Source: Aeromicrobium sp. IC_218 (GTDB lineage Bacteria; Actinomycetota; Actinomycetes; Propionibacteriales; Nocardioidaceae). From it: DNA of 64,000 bases. The stretch lies in assembly GCF_004336805.1 (NCBI RefSeq), contig NZ_SJXM01000002.1, positions 1 through 64,000 of the forward strand. The letters run 5' to 3'. This document shows, piece after piece, positions 51,188 through 60,331 of the stretch. Position 1 is the stretch's first letter. The number at the start of each line of letters is the position of its first letter. The notes below the pieces were generated by a model that saw only the letters and a program-made list of their open reading frames with translations, was not told where the DNA came from and made no database searches. A program made the position numbers and the translations under genes.

Positions 51188-52045
51188 CTAGGTGGTCAGC
51201 ACCTCGGCGAGCCGGTCGGCCGCGGACGCGTCCGCGTAGGGCAGGAAGAGCGACGGCTCGACGAGCTCCACCTCCAGCACGCGGTGGCCGCCGTCGTCGT
51301 GCCGGACGAGGTCGATGCGCGCGTACGCCGGCGTGCCGAGCCGCTCCTCGACGTGAGCCATGGCTGCGTCAGCAGCAGCGCGCTGCTCGGCCGTGGCCTC
51401 GTGCGGCGCGTTGGTCTCCTCCGCGAACAACGTCTCGACGACGCCCGCCCGCGGGAGCGCCACCCGCTTGCTGGCGGCGTGGCTGTAGCGGCCGCCGAGG
51501 TAGACCAGGGCCCACTCCCCGTCCGTCGCCACGGACGCCACGTACGGCTGGACGAGCACGACCTGCCCGGCGGCGTGCAGGCGTTCGACGTGCTCGCGGG
51601 CCACGGCGTGCTGGTCCGGCCCGTACGACGCGGCGTCCTTGCTGCCGGCGCCGACGGCGGGCTTGACGACGAAGTCACCGGCGGGGAGGTCGACGGACTC
51701 CCCCGGCGCGACGAACACGGTGTCGGTGATCGGCACCCCGGCCTCGTCGAGCTCGGCCAGGTACCGCTTGTCGATGCTCCAGCGCACGGTGCGGGGCTCG
51801 TTGACCACCTCGGTCAGCGCCGCGGTCGCGTCCAGCCAGGCCAGGAAGTCCGCCAGGCGGGCCGGGTAGTCCCACGGCGAGCGCAGCACCACGCGGTCGT
51901 AGCCGGCCCAGTCGACCGCCGGGTCGTCCCAGTCGACGACGTCCACGTCCACCCCGGTGCGGGCGAGCGCCGCGAGCGCCACCGCCTCGTCCTCGTCCTG
52001 GCCGCGGGCCTCGCGTGCGGTGACCCACGCCAGTCGTCCGATCAT
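51188..52045 (-). CDS. ATP-grasp domain protein (RimK/glutathione synthetase-like)
   Basis: A 285-residue ATP-grasp enzyme. The N-terminal alpha/beta part (about 1-100) includes DRVVLRSPWDYPAR. The ATP-binding core has DFVVKPAVGAGSKDAASY, VLVQPYVASVATDGEWALVYLGGRY and a C-terminal metal site in DLVRHDDGGHRVLEVELVEPSLFLPY. The pattern resembles D-cycloserine-type DcsG and prokaryotic glutathione synthetase homologues; it ligates a carboxylate to an amine, substrate unknown. TACGGT six bases before the ATG supports leaderless expression. It ends 43 bases before the SOS-boxed small gene. Confidence 0.85.
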   Translation of the reverse strand: MIGRLAWVTAREARGQDEDEAVALAALARTGVDVDVVDWDDPAVDWAGYDRVVLRSPWDYPARLADFLAWLDATAALTEVVNEPRTVRWSIDKRYLAELDEAGVPITDTVFVAPGESVDLPAGDFVVKPAVGAGSKDAASYGPDQHAVAREHVERLHAAGQVVLVQPYVASVATDGEWALVYLGGRYSHAASKRVALPRAGVVETLFAEETNAPHEATAEQRAAADAAMAHVEERLGTPAYARIDLVRHDDGGHRVLEVELVEPSLFLPYADASAADRLAEVLTT

Positions 52046-52154
52046 GGGCCCACCGTAGGCCCGCCGAGCCCGGGATCGCAGGCGTTCTCGAGGTGCGGAC
52101 CCGCTCCGACGGGCCTATCCTGGAGGCAAGCACGACGGCAACACTCAGCAGAAG

Positions 52155-52188
52155 GCCCCCGGCGCGTCACGCACCGCCGGGGGCTTTT
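52155..52188 (+). terminator. Intrinsic terminator with T-run, possibly of a small RNA
   Basis: GCCCCCGGCG (52155-52164) pairs with CGCCGGGGGC (52175-52184) and is followed by TTTT on the plus strand. No plus-strand gene precedes it. TATCCT at 52117-52122 could be a -10 for a short transcript of roughly 60 nt ending here. Alternatively it ends the minus-strand acyltransferase gene (stop 52199), though the T-run is weaker in that direction. Confidence 0.55.
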
Positions 52189-52198
52189 GCGCGCCCGG

Positions 52199-52933
52199 TC
52201 AGCCGCGACGCAGACGACGGGCCACCCGCCGCGCCAGGGACGGCCTCGCCGGCGTCTCCTCGGTGAGCGCCCAGTACGGGGTGCGCAGCTCCTCGGGCCA
52301 CGCGGACTTGTCGCGCGGGTCCATCGACAGGTGGGGTCGCTCCCACGCGACGTCGCGGCGGACCACCCGGGCGGGCGCGCCGACCACGACCACGTTGTTG
52401 GGCACGCGCCCGGTGACGACCGCGCGGAGGCCGACGACGCTGCCGTCGCCGATGCGCGCACCGCCGAGCAGCACCGACTGCAGGCCGAGCCACACGTGGG
52501 CGCCGACGCGGATGTCGCGGGCGGTGTTCACGCGCCGGCCGCTGCGGACGTCGTAGATGGCGTGCCCGTCGTCGCTGCGGATCTGCACGTCGCTGGCCAT
52601 CATGACGTCCTGGCCGATGACGACCGTGGCGCCCTCGACTGCGCTGATGTTCGCCTTGGACGTCGAGGACACGCGGGGGCCGATCTTCACCTGCGAGCCG
52701 CCGCCCACCCGGATGCCCGCCCGCAGGGTGACGCCCCGGCTCGGCCCGATCCTGACGCGTCCCCCGTCGCCGTCGAACTGGACGATGAGGTCCGGCGTCC
52801 TGACCTTGGTCGCGACCGTCAGGACGTTGTCGCTGCCGTGGAAGGTGACCTTCACGGGGAAGGGCTCACCGTCGTACTCGATGCGGTTGCCTCGCTCGTC
52901 GGCGTAGGACTCCAGCGTGGTGATCACCTGCAC
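52199..52933 (-). CDS. Hexapeptide-repeat acyltransferase
   Basis: The 244-residue protein has a left-handed beta-helix. Repeats occur in VRIGPSRGVTLRAGIRVGGGSQVKIGPRV, VVIGQDVMMASDVQIRSDDGH and VWLGLQSVLLGGARIGDGSVVGLRAVVTGRVPNNVVVVGAPA. The histidine in SDDGHAIYD is the probable catalytic base. It resembles serine or sugar O-acetyltransferases of surface polysaccharide pathways. The C-terminal 50 residues are basic and perhaps membrane-associated. GTG at 52933 has TACGCT seven bases upstream. No polysaccharide cluster surrounds it. Confidence 0.8.
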   Translation of the reverse strand: MQVITTLESYADERGNRIEYDGEPFPVKVTFHGSDNVLTVATKVRTPDLIVQFDGDGGRVRIGPSRGVTLRAGIRVGGGSQVKIGPRVSSTSKANISAVEGATVVIGQDVMMASDVQIRSDDGHAIYDVRSGRRVNTARDIRVGAHVWLGLQSVLLGGARIGDGSVVGLRAVVTGRVPNNVVVVGAPARVVRRDVAWERPHLSMDPRDKSAWPEELRTPYWALTEETPARPSLARRVARRLRRG

Positions 52934-53036
52934 GTCGAGCAGCGTATCGGGGCCGGGCCGTCCGGCTCGCCGGCCGTCCGCCCGGTCGCCGGACGTGGGC
53001 CAGGCCACGTCCCCGGCCGTCACGTACGGTGTCCGT

Positions 53037-53837
53037 GTGGCATCCGATGCGTCGATCGACCCCAACCTCGAGCTCCCGGCCGAGGTGCTGGACCGCTCCC
53101 TGGGCGACGGGGTCGACGCCGAGCACCTGCGCGAGATGCGCCAGGAGTTCACCCGGTTCATGATGCGCTACAAGTTCGGCATGGAGCAGGTCGTCACCAA
53201 GCTGAACATCCTGCGCGACGAGTTCGCCCACCTGCACGACTACAACCCGATCGAGCACCTGGCCTCGCGGCTCAAGTCGCCCGAGAGCCTGCTCGAGAAG
53301 GCGCAGCGCAAGAGCTGCCCGATCACCTTCGAGGCGTTCCGCGAGCACATCACCGACATCGCCGGCGTCCGTGTCACCTGCAGCTTCGTGTCGGACGTCT
53401 ACCACGTGTTCGACATGCTGACGTCCCAGGACGACGTGCAGATCGTGGACGTCCGCGACTACATCGCCGAGCCCAAGCCGAACGGCTACCGCAGCCTGCA
53501 CGTGCTCGTCCAGGTGCCGGTGTTCCTGTCCGACGGCGTCGTGCCGGTGACCGTCGAGGTGCAGCTGCGCACCATCGCGATGGACTTCTGGGCCAGCCTC
53601 GAGCACAAGATCTACTACAAGTACCGCGACGCGGTGCCCGAGAACCTGCTCGGCGGCCTCAAGGAGGCGGCCGAGACCGCCGCCACCCTGGACTCGACGA
53701 TGGAGATGCTCCACGCCGAGGTCCGCTCGATGAACGACCTGCCCCGCGACCTCGTCTCGGACGTCCGCGACCGGGCCGAGGCCGCGTCCACGCAGGTGCT
53801 GCTCGAGCAGCTCCGCCGCCTCGGCGAGGACTCGTAG
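53037..53837 (+). CDS. Small alarmone synthetase ((p)ppGpp synthetase, RelA_SpoT domain)
   Basis: A 266-residue single-domain synthetase, lacking any HD hydrolase, TGS or ACT part. It has LASRLKSPESLLEKAQRK (75-92), DIAGVRVTCSF (107-117), IAEPKPNGYRSLHVLVQVP (143-161) and VEVQLRTIAMDFWASLEHKIYYK (173-195). These contain the GTP/ATP-binding and catalytic Glu residues of the RelA_SpoT fold. It makes (p)ppGpp independent of the ribosome. TACGGT (53025-53030) six bases before the GTG suggests leaderless expression. It is followed by tandem repeats, then the SOS-boxed HNH gene. Confidence 0.92.
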   Translation: MASDASIDPNLELPAEVLDRSLGDGVDAEHLREMRQEFTRFMMRYKFGMEQVVTKLNILRDEFAHLHDYNPIEHLASRLKSPESLLEKAQRKSCPITFEAFREHITDIAGVRVTCSFVSDVYHVFDMLTSQDDVQIVDVRDYIAEPKPNGYRSLHVLVQVPVFLSDGVVPVTVEVQLRTIAMDFWASLEHKIYYKYRDAVPENLLGGLKEAAETAATLDSTMEMLHAEVRSMNDLPRDLVSDVRDRAEAASTQVLLEQLRRLGEDS

Positions 53838-53866
53838 GTCCTCCTCCGGCCCGAGGGCCGAGTGAT

Positions 53867-54122
53867 CCCGCTCCTGGAGCTTGTCGTAAGGAGCCTCGGT
53901 GCGTGGGCAGCCGAGGGGCTGACGACGAGGCGCTCGGGAGCGTGACGCCTCGGCTTGTCGGCTCGCTTGACCCCGCTCCTTGAGCTTGTCGAAAGGAGCC
54001 TTGGGTGCGTGCTCGCCCGAGGGGCTGATGACGAGGCGGTTGGGTGGGTGACGCGGTGAGTCTGTCGGCTCGCTCGAGCCCGCTCCTTGAGCTTGTCGAA
54101 AGGGAGCCTGTCGAAGCGTCGA
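53867..54122. repeat. Tandem ~106-bp degenerate repeats with TTGTCGAA palindromes (locus 3)
   Basis: Two full units (53867-53971 and 53972-54078) and a partial third (54079-54122) begin with CCCGCTCCTTGAGCTTGTCG or a close variant and contain matching CCGAGGGGCTGA and GACGAGGCG segments. The 371-base stretch 53838-54209 contains no gene other than this and the HNH promoter. The core is the same palindrome family as loci 1 and 2. Confidence 0.85.
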
Positions 54123-54151
54123 AAACATCTGCGATTGCAGTGGATTCCGCG

Positions 54152-54193
54152 TTGTTCCTGTCACCACCGCGAGGTAGGATAGAACAAACGTTC
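54152..54193 (+). promoter_or_regulatory. Promoter of the HNH gene with overlapping SOS box
   Basis: TTGTTC (54152-54157), a 17-base spacer and TAGGAT (54175-54180) form a strong promoter. GAACAAACGTTC (54182-54193), a GAAC-N4-GTTC LexA box, covers the transcription start. The gene begins at 54210. Repression by LexA and induction by DNA damage are expected. Confidence 0.82.
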
Positions 54194-54209
54194 GACACGG
54201 GGGTTTCGG

Positions 54210-55520
54210 ATGATCAGCGACCAGGTTCAGGCACTGCTGGCGGAGTCCAGCGCGCTCGAGCCATGGACGCTGACGGACCGTGAGATCCGGGCTGAGCTGC
54301 AGGCTGCCGCTCAGGCTGCGTCCGCGCTCCAAGCGCTGACTGTCCGACTCACGGCGGCAGCGGCGGACCGTGGTCTACCGCGTGAGGACGGCTGCACGTC
54401 GCCGACGGTGTGGTTGGCCAGCACCACGAACGTCTCCAAGCGCGAGGCGTCGAAGCTGGTCTCGTTGACTCGTCTCGATCCGACCCGTGGACGCATCACG
54501 CAGGAGCGGTGGAGCACCGGACGGCTCACGACCGAGCAGGCCTCGATCATCCTGAAGGCTCTCGATGCTCTGCCGGAGTGGTTCGTGGACGAGCAGCACG
54601 ACGACGCCGAAGCCACCCTGCTCGAGCACGCGTCCGAGTTCGGGGCCGACGACCCGCGACGCCTGGCGAACCGGATCGTGGAGGTCGTCGACCCCGACTC
54701 GGCCGACGAGATCATCGGCGCCCAGCTCGAGGCGCAGGAGAAGCAAGCCTGGGACGACACCCACCTCTCCATCACCCGCATGGGCAAGGGACGTTCGTCG
54801 GTCCGGGGCGTCCTCCCGGACGTGCAGGCCGACATGCTCAAGACCGTCCTCGAAGGACTCGCCTCACCCCGGCGCGACGGTGCCCTCTTCCGCGACGCCG
54901 ACGGCGACCACTCCGGCACCGAGATCGGCCGGCTCGACCACGCCCGCCGGATGGGCCTCGCGCTGTGTGAGCTGGTCGAGCACCTGCCGCAGGACGCGTT
55001 CCCGCAGGCCGGCGGTGTTGCGGCCACGGTGACCATCTCGATGAAGCACGACGACCTCATCCGCGACCTCGGCCGGGCGATGCTCTCCACCGACACCGGG
55101 ATCTCCGCCTCCCAAGCCCGGCGCCTGGCCTGCAACGCGAGTCTGATCCCCGTGGTTCTCGGCGGCGCGAGCCAGCCGATGGACGTCGGCCGGGCCAAGC
55201 GTCTCCACGACAGGTCCCAGCGCATCGCTCTGGCCAAGCGAGACGGCGGATGCTCCTGGAAGGGCTGCGACCGCCCACCCGGCTGGTGCGAAGCCCACCA
55301 CCTCGTCCCGTGGTCAGAGGGTGGAGAAACATCGGTCGACAACGGCGCCCTGTTCTGCTTCTTCCACCACCACCTGCTCCACGACTCCGACTGGAGCGCG
55401 CGACTCGCGGCGGATCAAGTCGTCGAGGTCATCCCACCACCCCGGATCGACCCGCAGCGGCGACCCCTGCGCCACGCCCGCCACGTCAAGCACCGACCCC
55501 GCGCCCTCGAACCCGCCTGA
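54210..55520 (+). CDS. 13E12-repeat family protein (DUF222 with HNH endonuclease domain)
   Basis: A 436-residue protein with a DUF222 region (about 25-320) and a C-terminal HNH nuclease domain: Cys348/Cys353/Cys360, AHHLVPW with His363-His364, Asn378, and C-x2-FHHH. These give zinc-ribbon and metal catalytic residues, so it should be active. 13E12 genes are multicopy, mobile-like elements in actinobacteria, and several in M. tuberculosis carry LexA boxes, as here. Its codon use is less biased than neighbours, consistent with transfer. It ends six bases before the convergent LigC-type ligase gene. Confidence 0.9.
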   Translation: MISDQVQALLAESSALEPWTLTDREIRAELQAAAQAASALQALTVRLTAAAADRGLPREDGCTSPTVWLASTTNVSKREASKLVSLTRLDPTRGRITQERWSTGRLTTEQASIILKALDALPEWFVDEQHDDAEATLLEHASEFGADDPRRLANRIVEVVDPDSADEIIGAQLEAQEKQAWDDTHLSITRMGKGRSSVRGVLPDVQADMLKTVLEGLASPRRDGALFRDADGDHSGTEIGRLDHARRMGLALCELVEHLPQDAFPQAGGVAATVTISMKHDDLIRDLGRAMLSTDTGISASQARRLACNASLIPVVLGGASQPMDVGRAKRLHDRSQRIALAKRDGGCSWKGCDRPPGWCEAHHLVPWSEGGETSVDNGALFCFFHHHLLHDSDWSARLAADQVVEVIPPPRIDPQRRPLRHARHVKHRPRALEPA

Positions 55521-55525
55521 CGCGG

Positions 55526-56617
55526 TCACGCTCCCGACAGCACGTCCGCAAGGTCGTACGAGACGACCTCCTCGAGCTGCTCGTACGTGCACGAGGTCGG
55601 TTCGCGGTCCAGACGCCACCGCTTGAACTGGGCCAGGTGGCGGAATCGGTCGCCCTCCATGTGCTCGTAGCCCACCTCCAGCACACGCGTGGGGGCCAGC
55701 GGGACGAACGAGAGGTCCTTGCCGCCGCTCCAACGACTCTGCCCGCCGGGCAGCCGCCCGGACGCCTGCGCCTCCGCCGACTGCCAACGCGCCCACGGGT
55801 GCTCGTCCAGCCCGATGCGCAGCTCCTGCAGCTCGTCGTACAGCTCGGCCCGGCGGGCCTCGGTGAACGAGCCGCAGACGCCGACGTGCTGCAGCGTGCC
55901 CTCGTCGTCGTACAGGCCCAGCAGCATCGAGCCCAGCAGCGGGCGCTCCTCGGTGGACGTCTTGTGCAGCCGGTAGCCGGCCAGCACCACGTCCGCCGTC
56001 CGGGCGTGCTTGATCTTGAGCATGACCCGGCCGTTCTGCTCGTAGCCGCGGCCCAGCGGCTTCGCCACGACGCCGTCCAGGCCGGCCCCCTCGAAGTGGC
56101 CGAACCAGTCCTCGGCCACCGCGGCGTCCGTGGTCGTGCGGGTCAGGTGCACCGGCGGACGGACGTCGGCGAGCGCCTCCTCGAGACGGGCGCGCCGCTG
56201 GGAGAACGGGGCCGCGTCCAGGGCCTCGTCGCCCAGCGCGAGCAGGTCGAAGACGACCAGCGAGGCGGGCGTCTGCTCGGCCAGCATCGTCACGCGCGAG
56301 GCGGCCGGGTGGATGCGCTGGCTCAGCGTGTCGAAGTCGAGCCGGTCCCCCACGATCGTCACGATCTCCCCGTCGACGACGCAGCGCTCGGGCAGCTCGG
56401 CCTTGACCGCCTCGACCACGTCCGGGAAGTACCGCGTGAGCGGCTTGGTCGAGCGGCTCATCAGCTCCACCTCGTCGCCGTCGCGGAAGACGAGGCAGCG
56501 GAAGCCGTCCCACTTGGGCTCGTAGAGCAGACCGCCCTCGACCGAGTCGGCGGCGGGGACTCCCTTGACCGACTTGGCGAGCATCGGACGGACGGGCGGC
56601 ATGACAGGCAGGTCCAT
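55526..56617 (-). CDS. ligC: ATP-dependent DNA ligase, LigC type
   Basis: This 363-residue ligase has a nucleotidyltransferase domain with catalytic Lys35 in [25 protein letters not shown] and LKIKH, followed by the OB-fold (about 215-350; [22 protein letters not shown]). The length agrees with mycobacterial LigC (about 358). LigC seals nicks and supports repair and NHEJ-like joining. TACTGT six bases before the ATG suggests a leaderless mRNA. It is divergent from ligB, 74 bases away. Confidence 0.9.
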   Translation of the reverse strand: MDLPVMPPVRPMLAKSVKGVPAADSVEGGLLYEPKWDGFRCLVFRDGDEVELMSRSTKPLTRYFPDVVEAVKAELPERCVVDGEIVTIVGDRLDFDTLSQRIHPAASRVTMLAEQTPASLVVFDLLALGDEALDAAPFSQRRARLEEALADVRPPVHLTRTTTDAAVAEDWFGHFEGAGLDGVVAKPLGRGYEQNGRVMLKIKHARTADVVLAGYRLHKTSTEERPLLGSMLLGLYDDEGTLQHVGVCGSFTEARRAELYDELQELRIGLDEHPWARWQSAEAQASGRLPGGQSRWSGGKDLSFVPLAPTRVLEVGYEHMEGDRFRHLAQFKRWRLDREPTSCTYEQLEEVVSYDLADVLSGA

Positions 56618-56691
56618 GGCCAGACAGTACGGCGCGCGGAGCCGTCGCGCGCCCGGGTTGCCGCGGACCCGCAGCACGCCACGATGGGTGC

Positions 56692-58218
56692 GTGCTGCTC
56701 GCCCGACTGGTCCAGACCTCCGCCGCCGTGGCGGCCACGCGCTCACGGGTCGCCAAGCGGACGCTGCTGGCCGCCGTGCTCGCCGAGGCGTCCGAGGACG
56801 ACGTCGCCACCGTGGCGTCCTACCTGGCCGGCAGCGCCACGCAGCGGCGCACCGGTGTCGGCTGGCGCGGCCTCACCTCGCTGCCCGACCCGGCGCTCGA
56901 GCCCACCCTCACCGTCGACGACGTGGTCACCCGGCTCGACGAGCTCGCCGCCGTCGCGGGCAGCGGCTCGCGCGACCGCCGCCGCGCCCTGGTCGACGAC
57001 CTCTTCGCCCGGGCCACGCCGGAGGAGCAGACCTGGCTGGTCGGCCTGCTGACCGGCGAGCTCCGCCAGGGCGCGCTCGACAGCCTGGTGCTGGACGCCG
57101 TCGCGGAAGCCGCCGACGTGCCGGCCTCCCTCGTCCGGCGTGCCGCCATGCTCGGCGGCGGGCTGACGTCCGTCGCCCACGCGGCCCTGACCGGTGGCAC
57201 GGACGCGCTGGAGGCGTTCGCCCTCGAGCCCGGACGTCCGGTGCTGCCGATGCTCGCGGCGAGCGCCACCGACGTCCCCGCCGCGGTGGCCAAGGCCGTG
57301 CCCGAGGGCCGCGACGTCGTCGTCGACGCCAAGCTCGACGGCATCCGGGTGCAGGTGCACCGCGTCGGCGACGAGGTCCGGGTCTACACGCGCAGCCTCG
57401 ACGACGTGACCGAGCGGGTGCCCGAGGTGGTCGAGACCGTCGCGGCGCTCGACGTCACCACTGCCGTGCTCGACGGCGAGGCGATCGCCCTGCGCGACGA
57501 CGGCAGCCCGCGGCCGTTCCAGGAGACCGGCGCCCGCACCGCCAGCCGTACGGACCTCGAGACGCTGCGCACGCGCACGCCACTGACCACGTACGTCTTC
57601 GACGTCCTGCACCTGGACGGCGAGGACCTGCTCGACCGTCCGTTGGCCGAGCGGCTCGACCGGCTGCGCGCCACCCTGCCGGCGTCCGCCCAGGTGCCCC
57701 GAGTGGTGACGAGCGACCCCGCGGAGGCCGAGGCGTTCTTCCGCACGCTGGTCGCCGCCGGCCACGAGGGCGTCGTGGTGAAGGACCCGGAGGCGCCGTA
57801 CGAGGCCGGACGTCGTGGGTCGGGCTGGGTGAAGGTCAAGCCCGTGCACACGCTCGACCTCGTGGTGCTGGGCGTCGAGCGGGGCAGCGGACGCCGCAGC
57901 GGGCTGCTCTCCAACATCCACCTGGGCGCTCGGGACGGCGACGGGTTCGTCATGCTCGGCAAGACGTTCAAGGGCATGACTGACGAGACCCTGGCCTGGC
58001 AGACCGAGCGCTTCCGCGAGCTGGCCACCGACGACGACGGCTACACGGTGACCGTGCGGCCCGAGCAGGTCGTCGAGATCGCCTTCGACGGAGTCCAGCG
58101 CTCGACCCGCTATCCCGGCGGCCTCGCGCTGCGCTTCGCCCGCGTCGTCCGCTACCGCGACGACAAGACGTCGGCCGAGGCCGACACCCTCGAGACGGTG
58201 CGGACCTTCCTGGGCTGA
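56692..58218 (+). CDS. ligB: ATP-dependent DNA ligase, LigB type
   Basis: The 508-residue ligase has an N-terminal helical DNA-binding domain (about 1-180), then the nucleotidyltransferase core with Lys214 in [36 protein letters not shown] and WVKVKP, and the OB-fold (about 390-505). Length is that of mycobacterial LigB (about 507), which is mainly a nick-sealing enzyme. CACGAT (56680-56685) six bases before the GTG supports leaderless expression. It ends five bases from the VOC gene. Confidence 0.92.
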   Translation: MLLARLVQTSAAVAATRSRVAKRTLLAAVLAEASEDDVATVASYLAGSATQRRTGVGWRGLTSLPDPALEPTLTVDDVVTRLDELAAVAGSGSRDRRRALVDDLFARATPEEQTWLVGLLTGELRQGALDSLVLDAVAEAADVPASLVRRAAMLGGGLTSVAHAALTGGTDALEAFALEPGRPVLPMLAASATDVPAAVAKAVPEGRDVVVDAKLDGIRVQVHRVGDEVRVYTRSLDDVTERVPEVVETVAALDVTTAVLDGEAIALRDDGSPRPFQETGARTASRTDLETLRTRTPLTTYVFDVLHLDGEDLLDRPLAERLDRLRATLPASAQVPRVVTSDPAEAEAFFRTLVAAGHEGVVVKDPEAPYEAGRRGSGWVKVKPVHTLDLVVLGVERGSGRRSGLLSNIHLGARDGDGFVMLGKTFKGMTDETLAWQTERFRELATDDDGYTVTVRPEQVVEIAFDGVQRSTRYPGGLALRFARVVRYRDDKTSAEADTLETVRTFLG

Positions 58219-58222
58219 GGCG

Positions 58223-58555
58223 CTACCTGCTCGTGTCGACGACGCAGAACACCGTGCCGACCGGGTCGGCGAGCACCACGAAGTCGGCATCGTCCGGGTA
58301 GTCCCACGCGACCCGGCGGGCTCCGAGCCCGACGAGACGCTCCACCTCGGCCTGCTGCTCCTCGGCGGAGTCGACCCACAGGTCCAGGTGCGTCCGGTCG
58401 TCCTCGTCCAGGTGCAACCGGGCCTCCTGCGGCGCCGACGGCACGAGGAACGCTCCGTCCTCCGGGAGCGGGACATGGCCCAGGGCCTGCGTCCAGAACG
58501 CGGCCGCGCGTCCCACGTCCGACACGTTCAGCACCACCGCACCGAGCCTCAGCAT
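58223..58555 (-). CDS. VOC-family (glyoxalase/bleomycin resistance-like) protein
   Basis: A 110-residue single VOC module: beta-alpha-beta-beta-beta pattern with LGAVVLNVSDVGRAAAFWTQALGHVP, HLDLWVDSAEEQQAEVERLVGLGAR and FVVLADPVGTVFCVVD. The metal-ligand candidates His (HLD) and Asp/Glu are present. It binds a small molecule or metal, substrate unknown. The ATG at 58555 lies seven bases after GACCGT. It is divergent from the ABC ATPase gene. Confidence 0.85.
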   Translation of the reverse strand: MLRLGAVVLNVSDVGRAAAFWTQALGHVPLPEDGAFLVPSAPQEARLHLDEDDRTHLDLWVDSAEEQQAEVERLVGLGARRVAWDYPDDADFVVLADPVGTVFCVVDTSR

Positions 58556-58637
58556 GCGCGCCACGGTCACACGGACGCGGCCGCGACGGCAAGAGCCCGG
58601 CACCGGGACGACAGGGCCGTCGGCCTAGACTGGCCGG

Positions 58638-59558
58638 GTGCAAGCACCGGTCGTGGACGTCCGCGGACTCGTCATGCGGTACGGCTCGACCGTCGCCGCC
58701 GACGGGCTCGACCTGACCGTGGAACGGGGCACCGTCACCGCGATCCTCGGCCCGAACGGCGCCGGCAAGACCACCACCATCGAGACCTGCGAGGGCTACC
58801 GCTCGCCGCAGGAGGGCACCGTCCGGGTGCTCGGCCTCGACCCGGTCGCCGACGCCCGCGAGCTGCGGCCCCGGGTCGGCGTGATGCTGCAGAGCGGCGG
58901 CGCGTGGTCCGGCGTCCGGCCGCCCGAGATGCTCCGCCACGTCGCGTCGCTGCACGCCCACCCGCTCGATCCCGACGCGCTCATCGAGCGGCTCGGCCTC
59001 GACCGCTCGGCCCGCACGCCGTTCCGCCGGCTGTCGGGCGGCCAGCAGCAGCGCCTCGGCCTGGCGATGGCCGTCGTCGGACGCCCGGAGCTGGTCTTCC
59101 TCGACGAGCCCACCGCCGGCCTCGACCCCCAGGCGCGGCGCGCCACGTGGGACCTCGTCGCCGAGCTGCGCGACGCGGGCGTCACCGTCGTGCTCACCAC
59201 CCACTACATGGACGAGGCCGAGGCGCTGTCGGACGTGGTCCACGTCGTCGACGCCGGACGCGTCATCGCGTCGGGCTCCCCCGCCTCGCTCACCGCCGAG
59301 GGCGCGCGCAACACCGTGCGCTTCACCGCCTCGGCCGGCCTGGACGTCGCCGACCTCATGGACGCGCTCGGGCACGGCACCAAGGTGGAGGAGATCGAGC
59401 CCGGCTCGTACGTCGTCGCCGGTGACGTCGACCCGGCGCTCGTCGCCGGTGTGACCGCCTGGTGCGCGCGGCAGGGCGTCCTCGTCCAGTCGGTCATGGT
59501 CGAGCGGCAGACGCTCGAGGACCGCTTCCTCGACCTCACCGGCCGGAGCCTGCGATGA
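58638..59558 (+). CDS. ABC transporter ATP-binding protein (ABC-2 type)
   Basis: The 306-residue ATPase has Walker A GPNGAGKTT, the Q-loop in VMLQSGGAWSGV, signature LSGGQQQRL, Walker B LVFLDEPTAGLD and H-loop TTHYMDEAE. About 80 extra residues follow, as in DrrA/CcmA-type ABC-2 ATPases that export drugs or lipids. It is first in an operon with a permease and ctaA. TAGACT (58626-58631) six bases before the GTG makes it leaderless. Export function is inferred from family. In other actinobacteria this gene pair lies next to sufR. Confidence 0.92.
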   Translation: MQAPVVDVRGLVMRYGSTVAADGLDLTVERGTVTAILGPNGAGKTTTIETCEGYRSPQEGTVRVLGLDPVADARELRPRVGVMLQSGGAWSGVRPPEMLRHVASLHAHPLDPDALIERLGLDRSARTPFRRLSGGQQQRLGLAMAVVGRPELVFLDEPTAGLDPQARRATWDLVAELRDAGVTVVLTTHYMDEAEALSDVVHVVDAGRVIASGSPASLTAEGARNTVRFTASAGLDVADLMDALGHGTKVEEIEPGSYVVAGDVDPALVAGVTAWCARQGVLVQSVMVERQTLEDRFLDLTGRSLR

Positions 59559-60331
59559 CCCACCTCGACCTCAGCCCGCGTCCGGGCGCCGCGTCCGACG
59601 GCGCCATGGTCCGCGCCCAGGCGCTCATGGAGCTGCGCCTGCTGGCCCGCAACGGCGAGCAGCTCGGCATCACGCTCGTCGTGCCGCTGCTGCTGCTCGT
59701 GGCCGGAACCAAGGCCGGCAGCATCGTCGACCTCGGCGAAGGACGGCCGATCGACATCCTCGCGCCCGGCGTCCTCGCCCTGGCCGTGCTGTCGGCCTCG
59801 TTCACGTCACTGGCCATCGCCACCGGGTTCGAGCGCCGCTACGGCGTCCTGAAGCGGCTCGGGGCCTCCCCGCTCCCCCGGTGGGGCCTGCTGGCCGGCA
59901 AGACGCTCGCCGTCGTCGTGGTCGAGGTGGTGCAGGTCGCCGTGCTCGCGGCCGTCGCCTTCGCCCTCGGCTGGCAGCCCGACGGCGGCGTGTCCGGCTG
60001 GCTGTGGGCGGCCGTCCTGCTCGTGCTCGGCACCACCGCGTTCGGCTCGCTCGGCCTGCTGATCGCGGGCTCGCTGCGCGCCGAGGCCACGCTCGCGGTC
60101 GCCAACCTGGTGTACGTCCTGCTGCTGGTCGGCGGCGGCGTCCTGGTGCCGCTGGAGCGCTACCCCGACGGCGCGCGCGCCGTGCTCGAGCTGCTGCCGT
60201 CCGGTGCGCTGGGCCAGGGACTGCGGGACGCCTTCGCGTCCGGCGCGCCCGGTCTGCTGCCCGTCCTCGTCCTCGTGGTCTGGTCCGCCGTCGGCGCGAC
60301 CGCCACCGCCCGCACCTTCCGCTGGGAGTGA
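59555..60331 (+). CDS. ABC-2 type transporter permease
   Basis: A 258-residue membrane protein with about six hydrophobic helices (LGITLVVPLLLLVAG, VLALAVLSASFTSLAIATG, LAVVVVEVVQVAVLAAVAFALG and others) and the ABC-2 permease segment ERRYGVLKRLGASPLPRWGLLAGK. It pairs with the ATPase just upstream, overlapping it by four bases (ATGA), and overlaps ctaA at its end. The substrate is unknown; coupling to heme A synthase suggests a link to oxidase assembly, but this is inference from position. Confidence 0.88.
   Translation: MTHLDLSPRPGAASDGAMVRAQALMELRLLARNGEQLGITLVVPLLLLVAGTKAGSIVDLGEGRPIDILAPGVLALAVLSASFTSLAIATGFERRYGVLKRLGASPLPRWGLLAGKTLAVVVVEVVQVAVLAAVAFALGWQPDGGVSGWLWAAVLLVLGTTAFGSLGLLIAGSLRAEATLAVANLVYVLLLVGGGVLVPLERYPDGARAVLELLPSGALGQGLRDAFASGAPGLLPVLVLVVWSAVGATATARTFRWE

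Noticed and set aside
53867..54122. CRISPR array
   Set aside because: Units are about 106 bp, degenerate and contiguous without unique spacers, and no cas genes occur in the window.
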